The notes below the pieces were generated by a model, which searched no databases, was not told the origin of the DNA, and was given only the letters and a program-made list of their open reading frames with translations. Position numbers and translations under genes: made by a program. A stretch of 51,121 nucleotides of DNA from Dysgonamonadaceae bacterium (GTDB lineage: Bacteria > Bacteroidota > Bacteroidia > Bacteroidales > Azobacteroidaceae). Shown piece after piece: positions 1 through 8,383 of the stretch (positions within the stretch are counted from its first letter, which is position 1; every line of letters begins with the position of its first letter). The stretch lies in assembly GCA_031272085.1 (NCBI GenBank), contig JAISUN010000040.1:1-51121 (forward strand), written 5' to 3'.

Positions 1-228
1 GCCAAAGCCTTTATGACCGGCAAATCGGCATTTGCGAATATCGGCTCGTGCAGCGGGTTTCTTGCGATTGCGGCGGTAATTTTAGTCGGGCAGTGGCTGA
101 TTGTTACCCTTGGCGGCGAAATGTTTAATGTGGTGCCGCTGAAATTGGCGGATTGGGGAATAATTATCGGCGTTACCTCGCTTGTGATGTGGGGTGGGGA
201 GATTTTGCGATTGATATTCCGCAGGTAA
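1..228 (+). CDS. Cation-transporting P-type ATPase, C-terminal fragment
   Basis: Partial gene: the frame is open from base 1 and ends at a TAA at 226-228, so only about the last 75 residues are present. The fragment holds two hydrophobic helices (about residues 20-38 and 51-66) and the motif AVILVGQWLIVTLGG, which fits the last transmembrane helices of the Cation_ATPase_C domain of calcium-type (PMCA-like) P-type ATPases common in Bacteroidetes. The phosphorylation and ATP-binding domains lie outside the window, so the transported ion cannot be judged. An internal ATG at 13 is not the start. Family call is from recollection of the C-terminal sequence pattern; fairly sure of the family, not of the ion. 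Confidence 0.72.
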   Translation, partial: AKAFMTGKSAFANIGSCSGFLAIAAVILVGQWLIVTLGGEMFNVVPLKLADWGIIIGVTSLVMWGGEILRLIFRR

Positions 229-315
229 AAATACATAGATATTCGTATTAGCCCCCAAATGGGTGATATTTTCTTGAAATTTCCAGTATTTCTAAGAAAT
301 TTTAAGAAAAAATTG

Positions 316-323
316 TATTTTTG
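316..323 (+). promoter_or_regulatory. Bacteroidetes -7 promoter element for the TPR kinase gene
   Basis: The octamer TATTTTTG fits the TAnnTTTG -7 consensus used by the primary sigma factor of Bacteroidetes. Transcription would begin about 7 bases downstream, leaving a leader of about 20 bases before the ATG at 351. No convincing TTTG -33 element lies 19-22 bases upstream. Two palindromic TTTC..GAAA elements sit just upstream (270-279 and 288-300). The element also rules out a TTG start at 321, which would be inside the promoter. Confidence 0.6.
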
Positions 324-350
324 TGCCGAATCTTGAAGAAATCTCGTCGT

Positions 351-2081
351 ATGAAAAGCATTGGTCAATATTGTTTTCTCTTTCAGTGTATTTTGTTGAT
401 TTGCTTCTATTCCTGCAAACAGTCAGACGAAAGTAGTAGCAAAAAAGTCAGTGATTTGCTTATTCGCGGTATTGATTTCAACGATGCGGAAAAATACGAC
501 TCGGCGCGGATATGTTTTTCGGAAGCCTTGAAAATCAAAGGCGGGCGGGAACATTCCAGCGGAAGGGTGCTTGTCAATATCGGTAATTCGTATTATTTTG
601 AGGAACGCTACGACGAGGCGCTGAAATATTATTTGGAGGCGCTGGGGATAGCGGAAAAAGCGGGCGAACCTGTTGGAATTGTGCGTGTTGCAGGTAATAT
701 GTCGGAATGTTATTATATGCTCGGCAACGCAACGCAGGCGCTGCATTATGCCGATTATTCCGAAAAAATTATTATGCAAACCGACACGTTTATTTACCTC
801 CGTCCGCAGGTTTTGTATATCAGAGGCTCTGTTTTGCTCGAAAGGAACGAACTCGACGAGGCGGAAACGATGATGCATAAAGTTATTCGCGTTGCCGACA
901 CTTGCTATCATAGAAGCGTTGCTGCCGGCTATTCAAGCGGCGAGGGGAGTCTTTGGTACATCGCTTACGGGCAGGAAGGGCTGTCGAAAATTGCGCTTGC
1001 GAGAAATGATTTCGACAAAGCGGTAGATTTTGCGCAGCAAAGCATCGCAACTGCCGAGCGCGGCGATTTTCCGGCAGTTAAGGCAAAATGCCTGACCAAT
1101 CTTTCAAGCGTTTATTTGAAGATGAAAGATTACAAAAAATGCCTTTCGATAGCCGGCGAAGCGCTTGCAGCAAGCCCGTATATAATTAAAAAAGAGCCTG
1201 TTTTGGCCCATAATATTGCTGTTGCAAATATATTTTTGGGAAATAACGAAGCGGCGGTGCGGTATGCCGACATTTATTCTTCGCAAATGAGAAAAAATAC
1301 GGCAAAAAATTTCCGCGAAACGCTGGCAAGTATGGCTACCCAGTATGAAACCGAGAAAAAACAACAGCATATACAGGTTCTGGAACAGCGGCAATATCTT
1401 CTGCTTGCGCTTATTATTGCCGGCGTTACCCTGACGATTGCCGTCTGGATAATTCTGCATCAAAAAATTATGCACGAGAAACGGGAAAAGCAACTTGTCG
1501 CCGTCAATGCCGTTCTCGACGGTGAAAAATGCGAGCGCGAACGGCTGGCGCGGGACCTGCACGACGGGCTTGGCGGCCAGTTGTCGGCTTTGAGGCTGGA
1601 AATTGCGCCCTATAAGAATAAATCAGCCTTGCGACAATTGGACGACTGCATTACTTCGATGCGGAATATTTCTCGCGGGCTGTATCCCGTTTCGCTTTCC
1701 AAACTCGGCCTGAAAGCCGCTTTGGAAGATTTTTGCAAAAGTTTGCCAAATGCCCGCTTGCACTTTTTCGGCAAAGAAAGGAAATTCGATGAACGGGCTG
1801 AACTTATGATTTACTATTGCGCTTACGAACTGATAAACAATTCGTTGAAACATTCCGGCGCAAAAAATATCGATGTTCAGTTAATTCAAAGCGGAAACAA
1901 TATTTCCCTGACTGTGCAGGACGACGGTTGCGGATTCGACTTAACATCCGTAAAAATGGGCTTGGGCCTCAAAAATTTGAACGACAGGGTTGCGTCGTTA
2001 GAAGGGAAAATATTGGTCGATAGCAATGAGAAAGGCACAGAAACAACTATTGAATTTAAAATAAAAAATGGAAGAAGATAA
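351..2081 (+). CDS. TPR-containing sensor histidine kinase (HisKA_3 type)
   Basis: A 576-residue membrane histidine kinase. The N-terminus is a lipoprotein-like signal (ILLICFYSC, Cys about residue 22), followed by tetratricopeptide repeats from about residue 40 to 330, one transmembrane helix at about 348-368, a short coiled linker, and a NarL/LytS-like HisKA_3 dimerisation box ARDLHDGLGGQLSALR with phospho-acceptor His404. The HATPase domain has the N-box (ELINNSLKHS, Asn496/497) and the G-boxes DDGCGFD and GLGLKNL. The ATG at 351 is chosen over a TTG at 321 because the signal sequence starts there and the TTG falls in the -7 element. Such TPR kinases normally pair with LuxR-type response regulators, but none is adjacent; the next gene is an acetyltransferase overlapping by 14 bases. 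Signal sensed is unknown. Confidence 0.9.
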   Translation: MKSIGQYCFLFQCILLICFYSCKQSDESSSKKVSDLLIRGIDFNDAEKYDSARICFSEALKIKGGREHSSGRVLVNIGNSYYFEERYDEALKYYLEALGIAEKAGEPVGIVRVAGNMSECYYMLGNATQALHYADYSEKIIMQTDTFIYLRPQVLYIRGSVLLERNELDEAETMMHKVIRVADTCYHRSVAAGYSSGEGSLWYIAYGQEGLSKIALARNDFDKAVDFAQQSIATAERGDFPAVKAKCLTNLSSVYLKMKDYKKCLSIAGEALAASPYIIKKEPVLAHNIAVANIFLGNNEAAVRYADIYSSQMRKNTAKNFRETLASMATQYETEKKQQHIQVLEQRQYLLLALIIAGVTLTIAVWIILHQKIMHEKREKQLVAVNAVLDGEKCERERLARDLHDGLGGQLSALRLEIAPYKNKSALRQLDDCITSMRNISRGLYPVSLSKLGLKAALEDFCKSLPNARLHFFGKERKFDERAELMIYYCAYELINNSLKHSGAKNIDVQLIQSGNNISLTVQDDGCGFDLTSVKMGLGLKNLNDRVASLEGKILVDSNEKGTETTIEFKIKNGRR

Positions 2082-2511
2082 TCATTATTCCTTTCGGACA
2101 GTAAACTCTCCAGCCGACCTGCAAAAGGTTTTTGCCGTGCGGGCAATTGTTTTCATAGAAGAACAAGGCGTATCATACGAGGAAGAAATTGACGGCTGCG
2201 ACTATTCTTCCGTTCATTTTTTGGCAACAATGGGCAATGAACCCATCGGAGTGGCGCGTTTGCTCTTGTTTAAAGATTATGTAAAAATAGGGCGGTTGGC
2301 GGTTCGGAAAGCATATCGCGGACAGGGCGTCGGCAAAAGGCTGTTTTCATTTGTGCTTGATTATGTTGCGCAAATTGAATATCAAAAAATCACGCTGCAC
2401 GCACAGGCATATTTAGTGAAATTTTACGAAGATTTTGGCTTTGTGAGGCAGGGCGAAATGTTTTTGGAAGCAGGTATTGAACATTATTATATGGAAAAAC
2501 AATCCGGGTAG
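2068..2511 (+). CDS. GNAT family N-acetyltransferase
   Basis: A 147-residue single-domain acetyltransferase. The acetyl-CoA binding motif A is clear: LAVRKAYRGQGVGKRLF (about residues 76-92) with the R/Q-x-x-G-x-G/A signature RGQGVG. The N-terminal segment (VRAIVFIEEQGVSYEEEIDGCD) and the C-terminal FYEDFGFVRQGEMFLEAGIEH resemble the ElaA/YjcF branch of GNATs, whose substrates are mostly unknown. The ATG lies inside the end of the upstream histidine kinase gene (14-base overlap), so the two are translationally coupled. The 3' end of the gene forms the left arm of a long inverted repeat (2484-2531) that probably acts as terminator. Substrate cannot be predicted. Confidence 0.88.
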   Translation: MEEDNHYSFRTVNSPADLQKVFAVRAIVFIEEQGVSYEEEIDGCDYSSVHFLATMGNEPIGVARLLLFKDYVKIGRLAVRKAYRGQGVGKRLFSFVLDYVAQIEYQKITLHAQAYLVKFYEDFGFVRQGEMFLEAGIEHYYMEKQSG

Positions 2512-2531
2512 GCTGTTTTTCCATATAATAA
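2484..2531. terminator. Perfect 18-bp inverted repeat, probable bidirectional terminator
   Basis: Bases 2484-2501 and 2514-2531 are perfect reverse complements (18 bp) with a 12-base loop containing the stop codon (TAG 2509-2511) of the acetyltransferase gene. The arms contain A5 and T5 runs, so the RNA from either strand would form a long A/U-rich hairpin. It sits between two convergent genes (stops at 2511 and 2546), the expected place for a shared terminator. The last six codons of the acetyltransferase form part of the stem. Confidence 0.65.
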
Positions 2532-2545
2532 ACGTCGAATGTTCT

Positions 2546-3274
2546 TTAATGCAAGGCTATCCCAACTCCGAAGGGATGAAGTTCAGGCCCTTTGCCGCTT
2601 GCAAACATTGAGATGGGCTGGTAGTAGCAGAAAAAACTGACATTGTCGAAGCCGGTGCGGAAAACAACCCGGAAATTGACCGGCAAAATATTCAGGTCTC
2701 TGTAATATTCTTCCTTAATTGCGTTGTCAATGCGGACTTCCGCCTCCGATTTGGAGTAAAGTTTCAACAATCCTTCAACTCCGCCCTGCATAAAAAAGCG
2801 GGTTTTGTTCTTTATTTTCTTCTGATATTCAAGCACTAAGGGGAAGGTTGCGTAGTAAACCAACAGTTTGCTGTCGCGGAACGGACGGGTATCCGCAAAA
2901 AACTCCGTAATTCCGGCCGAATTGTCCTTTAAAGCCACGTCGCCCTTGAAATGATAGCGCGTCCAGTCGAATCCGAAGCCTGTACCGAAAACAAAATGGC
3001 TCGAAAGCGGCAGGCTGAAATTGCTGACGTTCAGCGTAAAAGAATAGGAACGCCCCATTTTTGAGATAACATCGTAATTATCAAGCCCTTCGAGGCCGGC
3101 AAAAGAGAAACTCGCTCCCGACCAGTGGACGCCCTTCGGCTTATGCTGCCAGTTGAACGCAAAACTGTAAAATTTCCCGTCGATGAGAACCGAACTTTTT
3201 TCGCTTTCTTCCTGTGCGCAAACCGGCATTGCAAGCATTATTGCGCAAATAAAGGATAAAAATATTTTTTTCAT
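2546..3274 (-). CDS. Secreted outer-membrane beta-barrel-like protein, unknown function
   Basis: A 242-residue protein with a clear Sec signal peptide (MKKIFLSFICAIMLAMPVCAQ, cut after Ala/Gln about residue 20). The rest alternates polar and aromatic or aliphatic residues in short strands (SFTLNVSNFSLPL, FVFGTGFGFDWTRYHF, NFRVVFRTGFDNVSFFCYYQP) and ends in a hydrophobic strand, the pattern of a small PorT/OmpW-like outer-membrane barrel. I do not recognise a specific family. It is the last gene of the sigma-factor operon, starting one base after the stop of the preceding small secreted protein, so it is a likely target or output of that sigma system. Confidence 0.7.
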   Translation of the reverse strand: MKKIFLSFICAIMLAMPVCAQEESEKSSVLIDGKFYSFAFNWQHKPKGVHWSGASFSFAGLEGLDNYDVISKMGRSYSFTLNVSNFSLPLSSHFVFGTGFGFDWTRYHFKGDVALKDNSAGITEFFADTRPFRDSKLLVYYATFPLVLEYQKKIKNKTRFFMQGGVEGLLKLYSKSEAEVRIDNAIKEEYYRDLNILPVNFRVVFRTGFDNVSFFCYYQPISMFASGKGPELHPFGVGIALH

Positions 3275-3275
3275 T

Positions 3276-3755
3276 TTATTTTAATTTAATTGTTTTGTTA
3301 TTTACTTTGATAAAAAGGTTTTTCAGGTTGTCCAACTCATCTTCCAACTCGTCGGGAGGGATTTTCCCGCGCAGGTAAATCAGGGTTAATTTGCCGGATT
3401 TCAGGCTGAAAAGCAGATATTCGTTTTCCCCTTTTTCCTTGTTTTTCCGGCAATAGGAGCGCGTTTCGAGCCGTCCGTTATTCCTCGATTCCATAAGAGA
3501 GTAACCGTTTTCGACTTCATTTTCTAAAGTTTGCTGAACGTGCGCAAGGGTAGTGGAGTCGGTATTTGCAATCAGGCTCCGGTAGCGGGTTATGCGGGTG
3601 CGCTCGCCCAGCACGTCTTTCGCCAACTCTATCATAATCGAGCCATTTTGTTTGCCGACGGTTTGGAAAACCGTTTCGACGCCGGCCTTGTCCTGCGCCT
3701 GCGCAAACCCGCACAGAAAGAGCGGAATCAGCAATATGAATATTTTTTTAATCAT
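3276..3755 (-). CDS. Small secreted protein, DUF6108/DUF4252-like
   Basis: A 159-residue protein with a signal peptide (MIKKIFILLIPLFLCGFAQA). A longer reading frame begins at 3848, but that would start inside the anti-sigma gene and lacks a signal, so ATG 3755 is chosen. The mature part (VETVFQTVGKQNGSIMIELAKDVLGERTRI, then SLKSGKLTLIYLRGKIP) resembles the small periplasmic DUF6108/DUF4252 proteins that accompany ECF sigma/anti-sigma pairs in Bacteroidales; the assignment is from memory of those families and is tentative. It lies 16 bases after the anti-sigma gene and one base before the barrel gene, so it is co-transcribed. Function unknown. Confidence 0.7.
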   Translation of the reverse strand: MIKKIFILLIPLFLCGFAQAQDKAGVETVFQTVGKQNGSIMIELAKDVLGERTRITRYRSLIANTDSTTLAHVQQTLENEVENGYSLMESRNNGRLETRSYCRKNKEKGENEYLLFSLKSGKLTLIYLRGKIPPDELEDELDNLKNLFIKVNNKTIKLK

Positions 3756-3771
3756 AATATTTTTTATTTTT

Positions 3772-4206
3772 CTAATCGTTTGTAAATGCTTCCAAAGCCT
3801 CAATTTGAGCGGAACGAAATTCATCGCCGGCGTCCGAAATATCTTCAAGGCTCCTGAGCGTTTCGAGGCTTATCAGATTAATATCGGTATATTTTTTGCC
3901 ATTGATGTAAGCGGCTGATTTATCGGAAATTATATTTCCGCCGTTCAGGAAAACACGCAGGCAAAACAGCGTGAGCAGGCAGGCGGCGGCGAGGCTTGTC
4001 CTGCGGATTGCGAGGCTGATTTTACGCGGTTTGGCCGCTTTTTCCAAATTCCGAATTTCCTCTGTAAAGTATTGAAATACAGGCTTATATTTCAATAATT
4101 CGGCAGGAATGTCGTCTTTCCGGAAATAATCCCGCAGGATTTTTTCTTCTTTCAAGGAAGTTTGCCCCTCGAAATACTTGTCTAACAGCAAATTAATGTT
4201 TCCCAT
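3772..4206 (-). CDS. Putative membrane anti-sigma factor
   Basis: A 144-residue single-pass membrane protein. Residues 1-60 are an acidic, helix-rich cytoplasmic segment (LLDKYFEGQTSLKEEKILRDYF) of the kind that binds sigma factors, followed by basic residues and one transmembrane helix at about residues 71-88 (SLAAACLLTLFCLRVFL), then a short periplasmic tail. The start overlaps the end of the ECF sigma gene by 14 bases, the usual coupling for sigma/anti-sigma pairs. It has no FecR domain, so this is a minimal anti-sigma factor. Identity is inferred from layout and topology rather than a recognised domain. Confidence 0.7.
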   Translation of the reverse strand: MGNINLLLDKYFEGQTSLKEEKILRDYFRKDDIPAELLKYKPVFQYFTEEIRNLEKAAKPRKISLAIRRTSLAAACLLTLFCLRVFLNGGNIISDKSAAYINGKKYTDINLISLETLRSLEDISDAGDEFRSAQIEALEAFTND

Positions 4207-4711
4207 ATTTTAATTTTTCATTCTCAATTATTAATTGTTCCCTGACTTTTTTCCGCGCCCGCGAAAGGTTCATCGTTGCCGCGCTGAGGCTTGTTCCCGT
4301 AATGTCGGCAATTTCCTGCATTTCGCAGCCTTCCACGTCGCGCATTCTGATAATGAGCCTTTGCAGCGGAGGCAGTTGTTCGATAATTCGCCTCACGAAA
4401 TCGGCCAAATCCCGCCTTTCTGCCTCTGTGTGAGGATTTTCAGGGCTTGCTTCGAGCGGAAAATTATCAATTTCGACGCACTCTTTTTCGGCTTTCAGGC
4501 GGTCGAGGCAGATATTTTTCAAAGTCTGTACGGCAAAACCTTGCAGATTGGCGACAACCTCTGTTCTATCGCGAATTTGCCACAGGCGGAGCAGGGTTTC
4601 CTGCACTGCATCTTCGGCGTCGTCTGTATTTTGCAGATACTTTTTCGCCGTCAGAAGCAGGTTTTGCCTGATTGGGATAATTTCCGTCTTGAACCGTTCC
4701 GATTGCTTCAT
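4193..4711 (-). CDS. ECF-family RNA polymerase sigma factor
   Basis: A 172-residue sigma-70 family protein of ECF type. Region 2 is visible at about residues 15-80 (NTDDAEDAVQETLLRLWQIRD, the -10 recognition helix) and region 4 at about 110-165 (LPPLQRLIIRMRDVEGCEMQEIADITGTSL, a helix-turn-helix). The frame extends upstream to 4939, but that would overlap the symporter gene and adds a non-conserved Arg/Pro-rich stretch; the ATG at 4711 gives a normal ECF length. It leads a minus-strand operon with an anti-sigma factor, a small secreted protein and a barrel protein. In such operons the sigma factor usually activates its own promoter. Inducing signal unknown. Confidence 0.9.
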   Translation of the reverse strand: MKQSERFKTEIIPIRQNLLLTAKKYLQNTDDAEDAVQETLLRLWQIRDRTEVVANLQGFAVQTLKNICLDRLKAEKECVEIDNFPLEASPENPHTEAERRDLADFVRRIIEQLPPLQRLIIRMRDVEGCEMQEIADITGTSLSAATMNLSRARKKVREQLIIENEKLKYGKH

Positions 4712-4764
4712 ATACTTTAATGACGAATTAGAGCGGAAAACATAACATTGCAGATTAAATTTTT

Positions 4765-6261
4765 TTATTTTTTCCGCAGAACCAGCAGCCCGACGAACGT
4801 AAACGCTGCGTTCATCAACAAGAGTTCGTAACTGAACTGGTAGCCGCCGAACCATGCCCTTGAATTGAGGTCGAGGACAAGGCACAGTGCAGGCGAAAGC
4901 AGGGCTACGAGCGGGACCCAGCGGTCGCGAACCTGCCATTTGGCGAAAATTCCGAAGGCAAACATCCCCAAAATCGGGCCGTAAGTGTAACTCGCTAAAA
5001 TGTAAACCGCGTCGATAACCGAAGTATTGTTCAGCGCCTTGATGACGAGTATCACAATGCCCATCACGACCGACATCCAGATGTGAACTGCCTTGCGGCG
5101 GCGGGTGGTTTCGGTTTCAGTGTCTTTTTTGGAACTTTCGAGAATATCGACTGTAAATGAAGTAGTTAAGGCTGTCAGCGCCGAGCCTGCCGCAGCGTAA
5201 GCGGCTGATATAAAGCCAAGTATGAATAAAATCCCGACTATTGCAGGGAAATAGCCTCCGGTAGCGAGTTTGGGGAATAAATCGTCGCCTTTCGCGGCAA
5301 TTCCTTCTTTCGCGGCAAACATATAAAGCAGAACGCCCAGTACAAGGAAGAGGAAAATTACAACTGCTTGAAGCAGAGCGGTTATCACGATGTTTTTCTT
5401 TGCGTCGGCCGGATTTTTGCAACTCATATTTTTCTGCATCATATCCTGGTCGAGGCCGGTCATAGCAATCAGCGTGAAAACGCCTGCCAAAAACTGTTTC
5501 ACAAAATGCCGCTTGTCGTTTATGTCGTCGAAAAAGAAAATTTGCGAATAATCGTGAGCCGCAACAGCCGAAACCAATCCGCCCAAATTAAAGCCTAAAC
5601 TCTTGGCTATGAAATAGATACTTAAAATTACCGAAACTACGAGGCAAAGCGTCTTAAACGAATCTGTCCAAATCAGGGTTTTTACTCCGCCGCGGTTGGT
5701 GTAGAGCCATACCAAAGCCATTGATACAACTACATTTACAATAAAAAACAGGATGCTGAACGCTTGCCGGTTTTCGGCAAATACGGCGTATTTTTCAGCC
5801 ATTCCCGACAGAAAAGGCTCAATAACAAGCAGTTGCATTACTGCGCAAACAAGATACAGGCGGACGGCGGCTCCCAACATCTTGGAAATGAAGAAAAACC
5901 ACGCTCCGGTCTTGTAGGACGACATTCCGAAGCGGTTTTCGAGATATTCGTAAATCGAGGTCAGATTCATCTTGTAGAAAAGCGGAATCAGCACGAAAGC
6001 GATGATTAACTGCCCGACTGTGAAGCCTATAACCATTTCCATATACGAAAAGCCTTTTGCGGCCACCATGCCCGGAACCGACACGAAAGTTACGCCCGAA
6101 ATGGCGGCGCCAATCATCGCAAAAGTTACCATTACCCACGACGATTTACGGTTGCCGGTAAAAAAACTCTGATTGTCGGCTTTTCGGCCTGTAATCCGGG
6201 AAATTACGAAAATCGAAATAAAATATGCCGCTACTACGGCGAGAATCAACAATGGACTCAT
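4765..6261 (-). CDS. Sodium:solute symporter (SSS family)
   Basis: A 498-residue integral membrane protein with about 13 hydrophobic helices and the family pattern in its first helices (ADNQSFFTGNRKSSWVMVTFAMIGAAISGVTF, followed by LIPLFYKMNLTSIYEYLENRFG). These features fit the Na+/solute symporter family, which couples sodium entry to uptake of sugars, amino acids, sialic acid or similar substrates; the substrate cannot be read from sequence. It starts 19 bases after the stop of polyphosphate kinase on the same strand, so the two are probably one operon. The sigma-factor operon follows 53 bases downstream, so read-through is possible. Confidence 0.9.
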   Translation of the reverse strand: MSPLLILAVVAAYFISIFVISRITGRKADNQSFFTGNRKSSWVMVTFAMIGAAISGVTFVSVPGMVAAKGFSYMEMVIGFTVGQLIIAFVLIPLFYKMNLTSIYEYLENRFGMSSYKTGAWFFFISKMLGAAVRLYLVCAVMQLLVIEPFLSGMAEKYAVFAENRQAFSILFFIVNVVVSMALVWLYTNRGGVKTLIWTDSFKTLCLVVSVILSIYFIAKSLGFNLGGLVSAVAAHDYSQIFFFDDINDKRHFVKQFLAGVFTLIAMTGLDQDMMQKNMSCKNPADAKKNIVITALLQAVVIFLFLVLGVLLYMFAAKEGIAAKGDDLFPKLATGGYFPAIVGILFILGFISAAYAAAGSALTALTTSFTVDILESSKKDTETETTRRRKAVHIWMSVVMGIVILVIKALNNTSVIDAVYILASYTYGPILGMFAFGIFAKWQVRDRWVPLVALLSPALCLVLDLNSRAWFGGYQFSYELLLMNAAFTFVGLLVLRKK

Positions 6262-6280
6262 TCTGTTATGTATTAATTAG

Positions 6281-8329
6281 TTACGAATTCAGCAAACGAT
6301 AAATATCTCTTTGAGCGTGAACAATTTTATCCTCATATTTCCGAGAATCGGAAACGAAGATATTTTGCAGGTTTTCGTCTATCTGACAGGCTTTTACATT
6401 ATCATTCAACTGAATATCGAGAATTTGTATAATTGTTTTTTTAATGTTCTTGTTCATTACCGGAAACGCCGTTTCGATGCGCCGGTAAAGGTTGCGCTTC
6501 ATCCAGTCGGCCGAGGCGAGGAAAAGGTCTTCCTTGCCGTTGTTGTAGAAATACCAGATACGCGAATGTTCGAGAAACATATCGACAATCCGGCGGATGC
6601 GGATGTTGCGGCTGTAAGGCCGGCCGGGTTGCAGGCAGCATATTCCCCTCACTATCAGGTCAATATGCACTCCGGCTTCGGAGGCGCGGTAAAGTTCATT
6701 TATCATTGCGTTGTCCTGTAAGGCGTTCATTTTAAGGATGATATGCGCTTTTTTGCCCGCTTTTGCATTTTCTATTTCGCGGTTAATCATTTTTTTCAGT
6801 TCGGGAACCATATTGAACTGTGAAACGAGCAAGTGCTTGAAACTCACGCTGTTGTCCTGATTTTCCAGCACGCCGAAAAGCCGCTCTATTTCGCGGGTAA
6901 GTTCCTTTTTCGAGGTCAAAATCGACATATCGGAATACAGGCCGGCTGTTTTTTCGTTGAAATTTCCGGTGCTTAAATAGGCGTAGGCCTGACGTTTTCC
7001 GGGCGAGCCTTTTTCGGCTACCAAAGCCACTTTCGCATGAACTTTCAGGCCGGGAATGCTGTAAATGATTTTTATTCCGGCGTTGGCCATAATTTCCGAA
7101 GTAACAAGGTTGTTTTCCTCGTCGAAACGGGCTTTCAGTTCCACAAAAACCGTAACTTTTTTCCCGTTTTTCACAGCGTTTATCAGAGTGTTGATAATTT
7201 CAGAATCCTGCGCCACGCGGTATTGCGTAAGCATTATCTCTTCCACGTTAGGATTGGTCGAGGCCTCCATCAGAAAGCGGGTAAAATAGTCGAAAGTATG
7301 ATACGGATAATGCAGGAAAATATCTTTTTTCCGGATAAGGGGGAACAGCCAGTCAGCCCTGTCCAATTCAGAGATTCGGATGGCCTGACGAGCGTGAGTT
7401 TCCAACTCCCGGCCAAGCGGATTTGGCAGTTTTATCAGGTCTTCCATATTGAGGTGGGCGTTGTCGGGAATCAGGTCTTCGCGGTCGATATTGAAAGTTT
7501 CGCAAAGATAGTTCAGGCAGTCTTCGGGCATACGTTTGTCGTAGGCAAAACGGCTTAAATCGCCTATTTTCCGCTGTTTAACTTTCTTTTTGATAGTTGC
7601 CACAAGGTCGTCGTTCATCCCATAGTCGTCGATGAAAATATCGGCGTCGCGCGAAATTTTGATATTATAACTACCCGTAACCTCGTATCCGATAAAGATT
7701 TCGGACAGGTTGGCCGAAATAACGTCTTCGGCAAACATATAATAATACGTGTCGCCAATCTTCGGAAGTTCGATGAAACGCGGGATTTTGGCGTATGGAA
7801 TCTTGTTGATTGCGTAAAACGTTTCGCCGGTGTTTTTCTTTTTCAGGCAAGCCACCTGGTAAAGCCGGTTGTCGCGGATAAAAACGCGGACGTCTTCTTT
7901 CATAAGCATTACCGGTTGCAGGAAAGGGAAAATCTCCTTCATAAAATAGTCGCGCACAAAATCGGCGTGTTCAGGACGCGGATGCTCGTCCATACAGAGG
8001 ACAATTTTTTTTGCGGCTAATTCGGGCAAAATTTTTTCGTGGAAAATCCTGTAAAATTCCTGCTGCTGGCGCGTAACTTCCTCCTTTATGCGGTCGAGAA
8101 TCAGTACCGCTTCGGCGGGGTCTTCTTCGGAATGAATTTTCCGCATTATCACGCTCTGATGTTCGGCAACGCGGATTTTATAAAACTCTTCGAGGTTGGA
8201 GGCGTGGATGGCGAGGAATTTAATGCGTTCATATACGGGCAAATCCTCACATTCCGATTCCAAAAGAACCCGATAGTTAAAGGATAACCAACTAATATCC
8301 CGATTGAAATATGAATATTCCTGCATCAT
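6281..8329 (-). CDS. ppk1: Polyphosphate kinase 1
   Basis: A 682-residue enzyme that reversibly makes polyphosphate from ATP. It begins with the PPK1 N-terminal signature FNRDISWLSFNYRVLLE and carries both conserved histidines: His431 in GLKVHAKVALV (E. coli His435, the phosphorylated residue) and His588 in FLEHSRIWYF (E. coli His592). The motif YLSTGNFNEKTAGLYSD is also present. Length matches the family. The frame runs up to 8380, but that would nearly touch the divergent phosphoesterase gene; the double ATG at 8329/8326 gives the conserved MQEYSYFNRD start. It is followed by a sodium:solute symporter on the same strand. Confidence 0.95.
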   Translation of the reverse strand: MMQEYSYFNRDISWLSFNYRVLLESECEDLPVYERIKFLAIHASNLEEFYKIRVAEHQSVIMRKIHSEEDPAEAVLILDRIKEEVTRQQQEFYRIFHEKILPELAAKKIVLCMDEHPRPEHADFVRDYFMKEIFPFLQPVMLMKEDVRVFIRDNRLYQVACLKKKNTGETFYAINKIPYAKIPRFIELPKIGDTYYYMFAEDVISANLSEIFIGYEVTGSYNIKISRDADIFIDDYGMNDDLVATIKKKVKQRKIGDLSRFAYDKRMPEDCLNYLCETFNIDREDLIPDNAHLNMEDLIKLPNPLGRELETHARQAIRISELDRADWLFPLIRKKDIFLHYPYHTFDYFTRFLMEASTNPNVEEIMLTQYRVAQDSEIINTLINAVKNGKKVTVFVELKARFDEENNLVTSEIMANAGIKIIYSIPGLKVHAKVALVAEKGSPGKRQAYAYLSTGNFNEKTAGLYSDMSILTSKKELTREIERLFGVLENQDNSVSFKHLLVSQFNMVPELKKMINREIENAKAGKKAHIILKMNALQDNAMINELYRASEAGVHIDLIVRGICCLQPGRPYSRNIRIRRIVDMFLEHSRIWYFYNNGKEDLFLASADWMKRNLYRRIETAFPVMNKNIKKTIIQILDIQLNDNVKACQIDENLQNIFVSDSRKYEDKIVHAQRDIYRLLNS

Positions 8330-8332
8330 TGT

Positions 8333-8363
8333 TTTGTTAGCGACGGTAAAATTATTAAATTTG
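8333..8363 (+). promoter_or_regulatory. Bacteroidetes promoter for the YfcE-like gene
   Basis: A TTTG -33 element (8333-8336) and a TAAATTTG -7 element (8356-8363) are separated by 19 bases, matching the Bacteroidetes consensus. The gene's ATG at 8384 lies 20 bases past the -7 box, giving a very short leader. The promoter occupies the space between the two divergent genes ppk1 and yfcE. Confidence 0.7.
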
Positions 8364-8383
8364 CGCCAAAAAAACAACAAATT

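Noticed and set aside
4712-4939. 76-residue N-terminal extension of the sigma factor
   Set aside because: Overlaps the 3' end of the symporter gene and is unlike ECF sigma factors.
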